Part shown: piece after piece, positions 7,653 through 16,703 of the stretch | How the letters are laid out: every line of letters begins with the position of its first letter | How positions within the stretch are numbered: the first letter of the stretch is position 1 | Assembly (NCBI GenBank): GCA_019119085.1 | Contig: DWXT01000103.1 | Location: 26,687-90,686 of the forward strand | Length of the DNA stretch: 64,000 bases | Direction of reading: 5' to 3' | From: Flavonifractor avistercoris | Lineage (GTDB): Bacteria; Bacillota; Clostridia; Oscillospirales; Oscillospiraceae | The notes under the pieces: generated by a model | Database searches by the model: none | What the model was told of the DNA's origin: nothing | Seen by the model: only the letters and a program-made list of their open reading frames with translations | Made by a program: the position numbers and the translations under genes

Positions 7653-8477
7653 ATGGGCAAGCGAATCCTTGTGGCGGTGATCTTTATCCCGCTGCTGCTG
7701 GTGCTCATCTACGGGATTGCACCTGCCTACCCCTGGGCCCTGTGCCTGCTGGTTGCCGGACTGTCCATGATCTCGGTGCATGAGGTGCTCTGGTCTACCG
7801 GCTTTTTGAAGCACGCCCGCATCTCCGGCTACTCCATCTTGCTGGCGGGCCTGATCCCCTTCTGGGTCTACTACGACGGAGAGAGCCTGCCCGCCCTGTG
7901 CGGCCTGTTTGTGTATGTGGTGCTCCTCTTTGCCGAGGCCATCGCCGCCCACAAGCGCATCAGCCTGGAGAAGCTGGGAGGCGCCTTTTTCCTGTCCATC
8001 GTGATCCCCTTCTTCCTGTCCTCCTTCCTGCGCATCCGGCAGATGGAGCACTGGCAGTACCTGATCCTCCTGCCCCTGGAGGCGGCCTTCCTCAGCGATG
8101 CCTTCGCCCTGTTTGCCGGCATGGCCTTTGGAAAGCACAAGCTGGCCCCGGAGCTCTCCCCCAAAAAGACGGTGGAGGGGGCCGTGGGCGGCTTTGCCGG
8201 CGCGGTGGTTTGTACCGTGCTCTATGGCGTGGTGCTCCAGTTCGGGTTCCAGGTACCGGTGAACTATCTGTATCTGGCCGTCTACGGCGCACTGGGCAGC
8301 GCGGCCTCCCAGCTGGGGGATCTGGCCTTTTCCTATATCAAGCGGGAGTACGGGCTGAAGGATTTCGGCAATATTCTGCCCGGACACGGCGGCATCCTGG
8401 ATCGGTTTGACAGCGTGATCTTCTGCGCGCCGCTGATGGAGCTGCTGCTCCACCTTCTGCCCGCGGTGGGGGTGTAG
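7653..8477 (+). CDS. cdsA: phosphatidate cytidylyltransferase
   Basis: CdsA makes CDP-diacylglycerol from phosphatidic acid and CTP, the entry point to phospholipids. The 274-residue integral membrane protein has about eight hydrophobic segments and ends with the family signature LGSAASQLGDLAFSYIKRE and the KDFGNILPGHGGILDRFDS motif. An ATG at 7647 overlaps the uppS stop but has GGAGG only 3 nt away, while the ATG at 7653 has it at 9 nt, so the latter is preferred. It is followed 4 nt later by dxr. Confidence 0.95.
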   Translation: MGKRILVAVIFIPLLLVLIYGIAPAYPWALCLLVAGLSMISVHEVLWSTGFLKHARISGYSILLAGLIPFWVYYDGESLPALCGLFVYVVLLFAEAIAAHKRISLEKLGGAFFLSIVIPFFLSSFLRIRQMEHWQYLILLPLEAAFLSDAFALFAGMAFGKHKLAPELSPKKTVEGAVGGFAGAVVCTVLYGVVLQFGFQVPVNYLYLAVYGALGSAASQLGDLAFSYIKREYGLKDFGNILPGHGGILDRFDSVIFCAPLMELLLHLLPAVGV

Positions 8478-8481
8478 TGCC

Positions 8482-9627
8482 GTGGAGGAAAAACGCTGTA
8501 TCTCCCTGCTGGGCTCCACCGGCTCCATCGGCCGGCAGGCCCTGGAGGTGATCGCGGCCGAGGATATGGCCGTGGCCGCCCTGACGGCCAACCGGGACGT
8601 GGATCGGCTGGAGGAGCAGTGCCGCCGCTTCCGCCCGGCGCTGGCGGTGATGATGGATCCGGCGGCGGCGTCTGATCTGCGGGTGCGCCTGGCGGACACC
8701 GGAATCCGGGTGGCCGCCGGCATGGACGGCCTGCTGGAGGCCGCCGTCCTGCCCCAGGCGGACACGGTGCTCACCGCCGTGGTGGGCATTGTGGGCCTGC
8801 GGCCCACCCTGGCGGCGGTGGAGGCGGGCAAGCGCATCGCCCTGGCCAACAAGGAGACCCTGGTGTGCGGCGGCGAGCTGGTGATGGATGGGGCCGCCCG
8901 CTCTGGCGCGGAGATTGTGCCGGTGGACTCGGAGCACTCGGCCCTGTTCCAGTGCCTCCAGGGCTGCCGGGACAGGGGGGAGGTGCGCCGGCTGATCCTC
9001 ACCGCCTCCGGCGGCCCCTTCTGGGGCTGGACGGCGGAGCAGCTTGCCCATGTGACGGTGGAGCAGGCCCTGGCCCACCCCAACTGGTCTATGGGGGCCA
9101 AGATCTCGGTGGACTCCGCCACCATGATGAACAAGGGGCTGGAGTTTATCGAGGCCATGCGGCTCTACCGCATGCCGCCGGAGAAAATTTCCATTGTCAT
9201 CCACCGGGAGAGTATCATTCACTCCCTGGTGGAATACTCTGATCATGCCATCCTGGCCCAGCTGGGCGCGCCCGACATGCGCCTGCCCATCCAGTACGCC
9301 CTCACCTGGCCCCGCCGGAGTGAGGGGGTGGCGAAACCGCTGGATCTGCTCACCTGCCCGCCCCTGACCTTCCACGCCCCGGACTGCGAGGCATTTCCCT
9401 GCCTCCGCCTGGCGCTGGAGGCCGCACGGACAGGGGGCACCGCCACGGCGGTGCTCAACGGCGCCAACGAGGCGGCGGTGGGGCAGTTCCTGGCCGGAAA
9501 GCTCTCCTTCGCCGGCATCGCCCAAAAGGTGGAGGAGGCCCTGGCCGCCATTCCGGCCATCCAGTCCCCCGGCCTGGAGGAGATCCTGGCGGCGGACGAG
9601 GCCGCCCGGGCGCTGGTAAACCGCTGA
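8482..9627 (+). CDS. dxr: 1-deoxy-D-xylulose 5-phosphate reductoisomerase
   Basis: Dxr converts DXP to MEP with NADPH, the committed step of the non-mevalonate isoprenoid pathway. The 381-residue protein opens with the Rossmann motif LLGSTGSIGRQALEV (9-23), carries ALANKETLVCGG, the metal-binding PVDSEHSALFQ and the substrate loop TASGGPFWG, and has NWSMGAKISVDSATMMNKGLE-type residues in the middle. The start is GTG. It follows cdsA by 4 nt, as in B. subtilis. Confidence 0.97.
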   Translation: MEEKRCISLLGSTGSIGRQALEVIAAEDMAVAALTANRDVDRLEEQCRRFRPALAVMMDPAAASDLRVRLADTGIRVAAGMDGLLEAAVLPQADTVLTAVVGIVGLRPTLAAVEAGKRIALANKETLVCGGELVMDGAARSGAEIVPVDSEHSALFQCLQGCRDRGEVRRLILTASGGPFWGWTAEQLAHVTVEQALAHPNWSMGAKISVDSATMMNKGLEFIEAMRLYRMPPEKISIVIHRESIIHSLVEYSDHAILAQLGAPDMRLPIQYALTWPRRSEGVAKPLDLLTCPPLTFHAPDCEAFPCLRLALEAARTGGTATAVLNGANEAAVGQFLAGKLSFAGIAQKVEEALAAIPAIQSPGLEEILAADEAARALVNR

Positions 9628-9639
9628 TTTGAGGTGCCT

Positions 9640-10716
9640 ATGACCATTTTATCCATTGTCCTGATCATCCTGTTCTTCGGGGTACTCATCGCCGTCCACG
9701 AGTTCGGCCATTTCATCGCCGCCAAGTCCCTGGGGGTGCGGGTGGAGGAGTTCGCCATCGGCATGGGGCCCAAGCTGTTCTCCCGGAAAAAGGGGGAGAC
9801 CACCTACTCCCTCCGGGCCCTGCCCATCGGCGGCTTCTGCGCTATGGAGGGGGAGGAGGAGAGCTCCGACGACCCCCGCTCCTTCAGCAATAAGCCAGCC
9901 TGGAAGAAGCTGATCATCCTGGTGGCCGGGGCGTTCATGAACTTTGTGGCCGGACTGGTGATCATCGTGCTTTTGTTCGCGGTGTCCGGCGTGCCCTCCC
10001 TGCCGGTGGTGAACGGCTACCTGGCGGGGGCGGAGGACATCCAGGAGCAGGGCCTGCTGCCGGGGGATGAATTTTACTCCATCAACGGCCACCGCATCTA
10101 CTTTCAGAGCGACGCCCTTCTCTTCCTGAACCGGGCGGGGGAGGACGTGGCGGTGGAGGTGGTGCGGGACGGCCAGCGGGTGGATCTGGGTACCCTCCAC
10201 CTGCCCTACCGCACCCTCACCGATGAGACCGGCCAGCAGGTGCTCAAGCGGGGCATCACCGTGGGCCAGGTGCGGGAGATGGGCATCCTGGACACCCTGC
10301 GCTACGGCTGGTACCAGTCCATCGACTACGTGCGCACGGTGTGGATGAGCCTGGGTGATCTGATCAGCGGCGCGATGGGGCTGGACGACATGTTCGGCGT
10401 CATCGGTATCGTCGCGGTGGCCGGGCAGATGGGGGAGCAGGGGGCCCAGGCCGCCGGACTGGCGGGGGCCTTTCTCAATCTGCTCAGCTTCACCGCCCTG
10501 ATCGCCGTCAACCTGGCGGTCATGAACCTGCTGCCCATTCCCGCCCTGGACGGGGGGCAGATCCTTTTCGTGCTGGTGGGGGCGGTGTACCGCCTGATCA
10601 CCCGAAAGACCCTGGATCAGAAGGTGCTGGGCTACATCAACATGGTGGGCTTTGTGTGCCTGATGGGGCTGATGGTGGTGGTGGCCGTCAGCGACGTGCG
10701 GAAGTTCATTTTGTAA
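9640..10716 (+). CDS. rseP: RIP zinc metalloprotease RseP/RasP (site-2 protease)
   Basis: This intramembrane protease cleaves anti-sigma factors and leftover signal peptides. Among its 358 residues, the first transmembrane helix holds the HEFGH zinc motif (LIAVHEFGHFIAAKSLGV), there is one PDZ domain in the middle (about 120-200, LLPGDEFYSINGHRI), and the last helices hold the second metal motif NLLPIPALDGGQILF. A GTG two codons upstream is possible, but GAGGTG is better spaced for the ATG used. It lies between dxr and ispG as in many Firmicutes. Confidence 0.95.
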   Translation: MTILSIVLIILFFGVLIAVHEFGHFIAAKSLGVRVEEFAIGMGPKLFSRKKGETTYSLRALPIGGFCAMEGEEESSDDPRSFSNKPAWKKLIILVAGAFMNFVAGLVIIVLLFAVSGVPSLPVVNGYLAGAEDIQEQGLLPGDEFYSINGHRIYFQSDALLFLNRAGEDVAVEVVRDGQRVDLGTLHLPYRTLTDETGQQVLKRGITVGQVREMGILDTLRYGWYQSIDYVRTVWMSLGDLISGAMGLDDMFGVIGIVAVAGQMGEQGAQAAGLAGAFLNLLSFTALIAVNLAVMNLLPIPALDGGQILFVLVGAVYRLITRKTLDQKVLGYINMVGFVCLMGLMVVVAVSDVRKFIL

Positions 10717-10737
10717 ATCCTCGAAGGAGGCATTTTC

Positions 10738-11775
10738 GTGACCCGACAGATTTTCGTGGGCGGCGTCCCCATGGGGGGCGGCGCCCCTGTCACCATTCAG
10801 TCCATGACCAACACCCGCACCGACGACGTGGCGGCCACCGTGGCGCAGATCCGCCGCCTGGCCGCCGCCGGATGCCAGATCGTCCGGGTGGCGGTGCCCG
10901 ATCTGGCCGCGGCAAAGGCCGTGGGGGCGATCAAGGAGCAGATCGACATCCCCCTGGTGGTGGACATCCATTTCGACTATAAGCTGGCCCTGGAGTGCGT
11001 GGCCGCCGGGTGCGATAAGGTGCGCATCAACCCGGGCAACATCGGCGGGGAGGACAGGGTACGGCAGGTGGCGGATGCCTGCCGCCAGAAGGGCATCCCC
11101 ATCCGCATCGGGGTCAACGGCGGCTCCCTGGAGAAGCCCATCCTGGCCAAATACGGCGGTGTCACGCCGGAGGCACTGGTGGAGTCCGCCTTCGGCCATA
11201 TCAGGCTGCTGGAGAAATTCGACTTCACCGACATCTGCGTGTCCCTCAAGTCCTCCAGCGTACCGGTCACCATGGCGGCCTACCGCCTGATGAGCAAGAA
11301 AAGTGATTATCCTTTACACCTGGGCGTCACCGAGACGGGCACCCCCCGGATGGGGATTCTCAAGTCCGCCGTGGGCATCGGCGGCCTGCTGGCCCTGGGC
11401 ATCGGGGACACCATGCGGGTGTCTCTCTCCGCCGACCCGGTGGAGGAGGTCTACGCCGCCCGGGACATTCTAAAGGCCGCCGGGGTGCGGAAGGACGGGC
11501 CGGAGCTGGTGGCCTGCCCCACCTGCGGCCGCACCCGCATCGATCTCATCGGCCTGGCCAATGAGGTGGAGGAGCGGCTGAAAAGCGTGGACAAGCCCAT
11601 CACCGTGGCGGTGATGGGGTGCGCGGTCAACGGCCCCGGGGAGGCCTCCGCCGCCGATGTGGGCATCGCCGGGGGCGCGGGAGAGGGCCTGCTCTTCCGG
11701 AAGGGGGAGATTGTGAAGAAGGTACCCCAGGAGTCTCTGGTGGACGAGCTGTTTGCGCTGATTGAGGAACTGTGA
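10738..11775 (+). CDS. ispG: 4-hydroxy-3-methylbut-2-en-1-yl diphosphate synthase (flavodoxin)
   Basis: IspG (GcpE) is a [4Fe-4S] enzyme that reduces MEcPP to HMBPP. The 345-residue protein is the short bacterial form, with a TIM-barrel opening PVTIQSMTNTRTDDV, the INPGNIGG motif, and the C-terminal cluster ligands in ACPTCGRTRIDL and GCAVNGPGEAS (C-x2-C and a distal Cys). The GTG start has a strong AAGGAGG. It replaces the proS position seen between rasP and polC in B. subtilis, keeping the local isoprenoid theme. Confidence 0.97.
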   Translation: MTRQIFVGGVPMGGGAPVTIQSMTNTRTDDVAATVAQIRRLAAAGCQIVRVAVPDLAAAKAVGAIKEQIDIPLVVDIHFDYKLALECVAAGCDKVRINPGNIGGEDRVRQVADACRQKGIPIRIGVNGGSLEKPILAKYGGVTPEALVESAFGHIRLLEKFDFTDICVSLKSSSVPVTMAAYRLMSKKSDYPLHLGVTETGTPRMGILKSAVGIGGLLALGIGDTMRVSLSADPVEEVYAARDILKAAGVRKDGPELVACPTCGRTRIDLIGLANEVEERLKSVDKPITVAVMGCAVNGPGEASAADVGIAGGAGEGLLFRKGEIVKKVPQESLVDELFALIEEL

Positions 11776-11794
11776 CATAGGAGCGTTAGTGAGC

Positions 11795-14700
11795 ATGGCA
11801 GAAGCACAGAAGATACCCTTTTTGCGGCTGTTCTCCGCCTGGCGTCCGCCGGAGGAGCTGGCCGGACTGGTGGATCAGTACCTGGTGACCCGGGCGGTGA
11901 TCGACAAGGCGTCCCGTTCCATCCGGGCGGAGGTGGCGTGCAGCCGCCTGCCGGACGACGGGCTGCGGCGGCAGATTGAGAGAAGCCTGGCCCTGGCCTA
12001 CCGGGTGGAGAAGGTGGAGCTGGACATGGCGGGGGAACCGGCCCCGGCCCCAACGCCCTCCGTGCCGCAGGCGCCGCCTCTGGAGCGGATGACGGCCCCG
12101 GCGGTGCCGGCGGACAGCGCGCCGGCTCCCGCCCCGGCGGATGATCCCCAGGCCGCCTTCCGGCGGACGGAGGAGATCCGGCGGAAGGCCCTGGCCGGGC
12201 TCAAGACCGCCCGCCCCCGGGAGAAAAAGCCCGGCGGCGGCGCGCCCAGGGGCAAGCTGCTCTATGGCCGCCACGAGATCAAAAAGGAGCCCGTCCCCAT
12301 GAGCGGCCTGGAGCTGGACATGGGCACCGTCATCGTGGAGGGCGACGTGTTCTCGGTGGACCACCGGGAGCTGAAAAAGCGGGGCGCCTGGGTGATCTGC
12401 TTCGACGTGACCGACTACACCGGCTCGGTGCGGGTGTCCAAGTTCTTCCCCGGCGAGGAGGGCAAGCCCATTGTGGACGGGGTGAAGAAGGGGCAGCACC
12501 TGCTCATCCAGGGCAAGCTGAACATCGACCGCTTCACCGGCGACATGGTGCTGGAGCCCTTCGCCATCATGGAGAGCTCCAAGCCGGTGAAGACCGACGA
12601 CGCCCCGGAAAAGCGGGTGGAGCTGCACTTACATACCACCATGTCCTCCATGGACGCTCTGACCCAGGTGAGCCCCAAGGCGGGGCCGGACAAGAACGTG
12701 GTCAAGCGGGCGGAGTCCTGGGGCCACCGGGCCATCGCCATCACCGACCACGGGGTGGCCCAGGCCTTCCCCGACGCCTGGCACTCGGCCAAGAACATCA
12801 AGATCCTCTACGGCGTGGAGGCCTACTTCATCAACGACGTGGACGACCGGGTGGCCATCCATGGGGAGGGCGACCAGGGCTTCGACGGGGAGATCGTCTG
12901 CTTTGACATCGAGACTACCGGCCTGGACAACCGGCGGGACGTGATCACCGAGATCGGCGCGGTGGTGCTGAAAAACGGGGAGATCACCGGGCAGTTCTCC
13001 ACCTTTGCCGACCCGGAGCGGCCCCTGACCCGGGAGATCACCGAGCTCACCGGCATCACCGACCAGATGCTGGAGGGGGCCCCCTCCCAGGCGGAGGCCA
13101 TCAGCGCTTTCCTGGACTTCGTGGGGGATCGGCCCCTGGCCGCCCACAACGCGGAGTTCGACCTGGGCTTCATCGCCGAGGGCTGCCGCCGCATGGGTCG
13201 GCCCTTCGAGCCCACCTCCATCGACACCCTGATTTTGGCCCAGAACCTGCTGCCCCAGCTGGGCAAGCACAAGCTGGACATCGTGGCGGAGCATCTGAAC
13301 CTGCCCGCCTTCAACCACCACCGGGCCTACGACGACGCGGCCACGGTGGGCTATATGCTGGTGCCCTTTTTCCAGATGCTGCGGGATCTGGGCGTCCACA
13401 CCCTCCAGCAGATCAACCCGGCCATGACCAGGCTGCGCTCCGGCGGCAAGGCCCGCCGCCAGCCCAAGCACCTGATCATCCTGGCAAAGAACCAGCTGGG
13501 CCTGCGCAACCTGTACCAGCTCATCTCCGCCTCCCACCTGGAGCACTTCAGGCGCTACCCCATTATGCCCAAGAGCCTGATCAACCAGCACCGGGAGGGA
13601 CTGATCATCGGCTCGGCCTGCGAGGCCGGCGAGCTGTTCCAGGCGGTGGTGAAGCGGAAGGACTTCGCCGAGCTCAAGCGCATCGCCTCCTGGTACGATT
13701 TCCTGGAGATCCAGCCCCTGTGCAACAACGCCTTCATGCTGCGCAAGGGCATGGTGCAGAGCCAGGAGGAGCTGCGGGACTTCAACCGCACCATCGTGGC
13801 CCTGGGGGAGGCCCTGGACAAGCCGGTATGCGCCACCGGAGACGTCCACTTCCTCGATCCGGAGGACGAGATCTACCGGCACATCCTGCTGGCCTCCAAG
13901 GGCTTTGAGGACGCGGACTCCGAGCTGCCAATCTACTTCAAAACCACCACCGAGATGCTGGAGGAGTTTGCCTACCTGGGCAGGGAGAAGGCCTACGAGG
14001 TGGTGGTGCGCAACACCAACCTGGTGGCCGACTGGTGTGAGGACGTGGTGCCCCTGCCCAAGGGGCTGTTTGCCCCCAAAATCGAGAACTCGGCGGAGGA
14101 GCTGACGGGCCTGGTGTGGGGGAAGGCGAAAGCCCTTTACGGCGAGGAGCCGCCCCAGATCGTGGTAGACCGCATCAACGCCGAGCTGGGGGACATCATC
14201 AAGTGCAAGTACGACGTGATTTACATGTCCGCCCAGAAGCTGGTGCAGGATTCTCTGGCTCACGGCTATCTGGTTGGCTCCCGGGGTTCGGTGGGCTCCT
14301 CCCTGGTGGCCTTCATGTCGGGCATCACCGAGGTCAACTCCCTGCCGCCCCACTACCGCTGCCCCAAGTGCAAGCACTCCGACTTTGAGGCGGCCAAGGA
14401 GGGGGGCTGGGGCTGCGGCGCGGACATGCCGGACGCGGTGTGCCCGGTGTGCGGCACCCCCTACGAGAAGGACGGCTTCAACATCCCCTTCGAGACCTTC
14501 CTGGGCTTCGGCGGCGACAAGGTGCCCGATATCGATCTGAACTTCTCCGGCGAGTATCAGGCCAACGCCCACCGCTATACCTTCGAACTGTTCGGCCAGA
14601 CCCACGTGTTCCGGGCGGGCACCATCGGCACCGTGGCGGAAAAGACCGCCTTTGGCTATGTGAAGAAGTACATGGAGGAGCGGGGGATGCACATCACCCG

Positions 14701-15961
14701 GGCGGAGGAGAACCGGCTGGCCCAGGGCTGCACCGGCGTCAAGCGCACCACCGGACAGCACCCCGGCGGCATGGTGGTCATCCCCCAGAACCGGGAGATC
14801 TACGACTTCTGCCCGGTGCAGCACCCCGCCGACGACCCCAACAGCGACATCATCACCACCCACTTTGAATATCACTCCATGGAGTCTAACCTGCTGAAGC
14901 TGGACATGCTGGGCCACGATGATCCCACCATGATCCGCATGCTCCAGGATCTCACCGGGGTGGATCCCCAAAAGATCCCCCTGGACGACCCGGACACCAT
15001 GAGCATCTTCACCTCCTCCAAGGTGCTGGGCTTTGAGAACGACCCCATCCTGGGCCCCACCGGCGCCGTGGCCATCCCCGAGTTCAACACCAAGTTCACC
15101 CGGGGCATGCTGGTGGACACCCAGCCCCACCAGTTCGACATCCTGCTCCGCCTATCCGGCTTCTCCCACGGCACCGACGTGTGGCTGGGCAACGCCCGGG
15201 ATCTGATTGTGGATCAGGGCATCCCCGTCGGCCAGGCCATCGGCTGCCGCGACGACATCATGCTCTTCCTGATCTCCTGCGGCATGCCGGAGAAGCGGGC
15301 CTTCAAGATCATGGAGTCGGTACGAAAGGGCAGGGGCCTGCCCGAGGGGGCGGAGGACGAGATGAAGGCCGCCGGCGTGCCCGACTGGTACATCGGCTCC
15401 TGCAAGAAGATCAAGTACCTGTTCCCCAAGGCCCACGCCGTGGCCTACGTGATGATGGCCTTCCGCATCGCCTGGTTCAAGGTTCACCGGCCCCTGGCTT
15501 TCTATGCCGCCTTCTTCTCCATCCGGGCCAAGGCCTTTGACGCCACCTTCATGTGCCAGGGCATGGATGTGTGCAAGGCCAAGATGCGCGAGATTGAGTC
15601 CAAGGAGAAACCCACCCCGGTGGAGGAGGACATCCTGGTCACCCTGGAGGTGGTGTACGAGTTCTATCTCCGGGGCTTTACCTTCGAGCACATGGATCTC
15701 TACCGCTCCCACGCGGTGAACTTCCTGCCCGACAACGAGAAGAACAGCCTGCTGCCCCCCTTCACCTCCGTGCCCGGCCTGGGGGAGACGGCGGCCTGGT
15801 CGATTATGGAGCAGCGGAAGGGAAAACAGTTCATCTCCATTGAGGAGTTCTCCGCCGCCTGCCCCAAGGTGTCCAAGACCCACATCGAGCAGCTCAAGGC
15901 CGCCGGGGCCCTGGACGGCATGCCGGATACCAGCCAGATCACCCTGTTCGACGGATTTTAA
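11795..15961 (+). CDS. polC: DNA polymerase III alpha subunit, Gram-positive PolC type
   Basis: PolC is the replicative polymerase of low-G+C Gram-positives, with its own proofreading exonuclease. The 1388 residues show a divergent N-terminal domain, a Pro/Ala-rich linker (about 80-130), an OB fold (about 180-260), the PHP domain opening with ELHLHTTMSSMD (about 275), an inserted DnaQ-type exonuclease beginning CFDIETTG (about 368) with HNAEFDLGF, and the polymerase core with GSRGSVGSSLVAFM and KVPDIDLNFSGEYQ (about 910). A zinc-like CPKC...CPVCGTPY segment precedes the core. The SD AGGAG would also suit a GTG two codons upstream (11789). It ends the array. Confidence 0.98.
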   Translation: MAEAQKIPFLRLFSAWRPPEELAGLVDQYLVTRAVIDKASRSIRAEVACSRLPDDGLRRQIERSLALAYRVEKVELDMAGEPAPAPTPSVPQAPPLERMTAPAVPADSAPAPAPADDPQAAFRRTEEIRRKALAGLKTARPREKKPGGGAPRGKLLYGRHEIKKEPVPMSGLELDMGTVIVEGDVFSVDHRELKKRGAWVICFDVTDYTGSVRVSKFFPGEEGKPIVDGVKKGQHLLIQGKLNIDRFTGDMVLEPFAIMESSKPVKTDDAPEKRVELHLHTTMSSMDALTQVSPKAGPDKNVVKRAESWGHRAIAITDHGVAQAFPDAWHSAKNIKILYGVEAYFINDVDDRVAIHGEGDQGFDGEIVCFDIETTGLDNRRDVITEIGAVVLKNGEITGQFSTFADPERPLTREITELTGITDQMLEGAPSQAEAISAFLDFVGDRPLAAHNAEFDLGFIAEGCRRMGRPFEPTSIDTLILAQNLLPQLGKHKLDIVAEHLNLPAFNHHRAYDDAATVGYMLVPFFQMLRDLGVHTLQQINPAMTRLRSGGKARRQPKHLIILAKNQLGLRNLYQLISASHLEHFRRYPIMPKSLINQHREGLIIGSACEAGELFQAVVKRKDFAELKRIASWYDFLEIQPLCNNAFMLRKGMVQSQEELRDFNRTIVALGEALDKPVCATGDVHFLDPEDEIYRHILLASKGFEDADSELPIYFKTTTEMLEEFAYLGREKAYEVVVRNTNLVADWCEDVVPLPKGLFAPKIENSAEELTGLVWGKAKALYGEEPPQIVVDRINAELGDIIKCKYDVIYMSAQKLVQDSLAHGYLVGSRGSVGSSLVAFMSGITEVNSLPPHYRCPKCKHSDFEAAKEGGWGCGADMPDAVCPVCGTPYEKDGFNIPFETFLGFGGDKVPDIDLNFSGEYQANAHRYTFELFGQTHVFRAGTIGTVAEKTAFGYVKKYMEERGMHITRAEENRLAQGCTGVKRTTGQHPGGMVVIPQNREIYDFCPVQHPADDPNSDIITTHFEYHSMESNLLKLDMLGHDDPTMIRMLQDLTGVDPQKIPLDDPDTMSIFTSSKVLGFENDPILGPTGAVAIPEFNTKFTRGMLVDTQPHQFDILLRLSGFSHGTDVWLGNARDLIVDQGIPVGQAIGCRDDIMLFLISCGMPEKRAFKIMESVRKGRGLPEGAEDEMKAAGVPDWYIGSCKKIKYLFPKAHAVAYVMMAFRIAWFKVHRPLAFYAAFFSIRAKAFDATFMCQGMDVCKAKMREIESKEKPTPVEEDILVTLEVVYEFYLRGFTFEHMDLYRSHAVNFLPDNEKNSLLPPFTSVPGLGETAAWSIMEQRKGKQFISIEEFSAACPKVSKTHIEQLKAAGALDGMPDTSQITLFDGF

Positions 15962-16006
15962 GGCCGTGCCGTCCCTGACGGGCCGGGCCGTTGGAAACAA
16001 TTTGGG

Positions 16007-16035
16007 TTGCCAAACGGAAGCGTCCGTGTTATCCT
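16007..16035 (+). promoter_or_regulatory. promoter of the ferritin gene
   Basis: TTGCCA and TATCCT are separated by 17 bp, about 30 nt before the ferritin start. No Fur-box-like palindrome is obvious around it. Confidence 0.6.
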
Positions 16036-16067
16036 TAACTTACTGAAAGCAGAAAGGGTGACAGCAC

Positions 16068-16580
16068 ATGCTGGACAAGAAAGTTGCAGAGCTGCTCAAC
16101 GAGCAGATCAACAAGGAGTTCTATTCCGCCTATCTCTATCTGGAGTTCTCCGCGTATTTTGAGGACGAGGGCCTGGACGGCTTCGCCAACTGGTACAAGG
16201 TACAGGCTCAGGAGGAGCGGGATCACGCCATGCTCATGTTCCAGTACCTCCAGAACAACAACGTACGCCCGGCGCTGGAGGCCGTTGCCAAGCCGGAGAG
16301 TGCCCCCAATGACCGGATGAAGGTGCTCCAGGCCGGCCTGGAGCACGAGCGTTACGTCACCGGCCTGATCCACGCCATCTACGACGCGGCCTACAGCGTG
16401 AAGGACTTCCGCACCATGCAGTTCCTGGACTGGTTCGTCAAGGAGCAGGGCGAGGAGGAGAAGAACGCCGAGGATCTGATCAAAAAGATGGAGCTCTACG
16501 GCGACGATGCCAAGGGCCTGTACATGCTCAACAGCGAGCTGGCGGCCCGTGTCTATGCCGCCCCCAGCCTGACCCTCTAA
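16068..16580 (+). CDS. ftnA: non-heme ferritin
   Basis: Ferritin oxidises Fe(II) and stores it as a mineral inside a 24-subunit shell. The 170-residue four-helix-bundle protein has the ferroxidase ligands in typical places: the Glu of NKEFYSAYLYLEFSAYFE, EERDHA (the ExxH pair), a later EHER, and EQGEEEKNAEDL on helix D. The SD GAAAGGG precedes the ATG. It is monocistronic, with its own promoter and terminator, sitting between polC and the his operon. Confidence 0.95.
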   Translation: MLDKKVAELLNEQINKEFYSAYLYLEFSAYFEDEGLDGFANWYKVQAQEERDHAMLMFQYLQNNNVRPALEAVAKPESAPNDRMKVLQAGLEHERYVTGLIHAIYDAAYSVKDFRTMQFLDWFVKEQGEEEKNAEDLIKKMELYGDDAKGLYMLNSELAARVYAAPSLTL

Positions 16581-16592
16581 GCAATCTACACC

Positions 16593-16630
16593 AACAGCCC
16601 TCATCGGATCCGATGGGGGCTGTTTTATTT
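16593..16630 (+). terminator. intrinsic terminator of the ferritin gene
   Basis: The arms AACAGCCC and GGGCTGTT enclose the palindrome CATCGGATCCGATG, and the tail is TTTTATTT. The tail runs directly into the -35 elements of the his promoter. Confidence 0.85.
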
Positions 16631-16635
16631 GACAG

Positions 16636-16664
16636 TTGACAGGACGGGGACAATATAGTATATT
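16636..16664 (+). promoter_or_regulatory. promoter of the his operon
   Basis: TTGACA and TATATT are separated by exactly 17 bp. A second TTGACA lies 7 bp upstream (16629-16634) and could pair with TATAGT at a 19-bp spacing. Only about 35 nt separate the start site from hisZ, so there is no room for a T-box or leader-peptide attenuator. Confidence 0.8.
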
Positions 16665-16703
16665 AGCGTAGTAGTGTGATAAAGTAAGAAGGGGGGAGCC
16701 CCA

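Noticed and set aside
12629..15130. 833-codon open frame on the minus strand
   Set aside because: It lies wholly antisense to polC, whose motifs are unmistakable. Long antisense frames are expected in G+C-rich DNA and its translation is His/Gly/Leu-rich without domains.
16600..16703. possible T-box or his leader peptide
   Set aside because: Only about 39 nt lie between the promoter -10 and hisZ, too short for either, and no His codon run is present.
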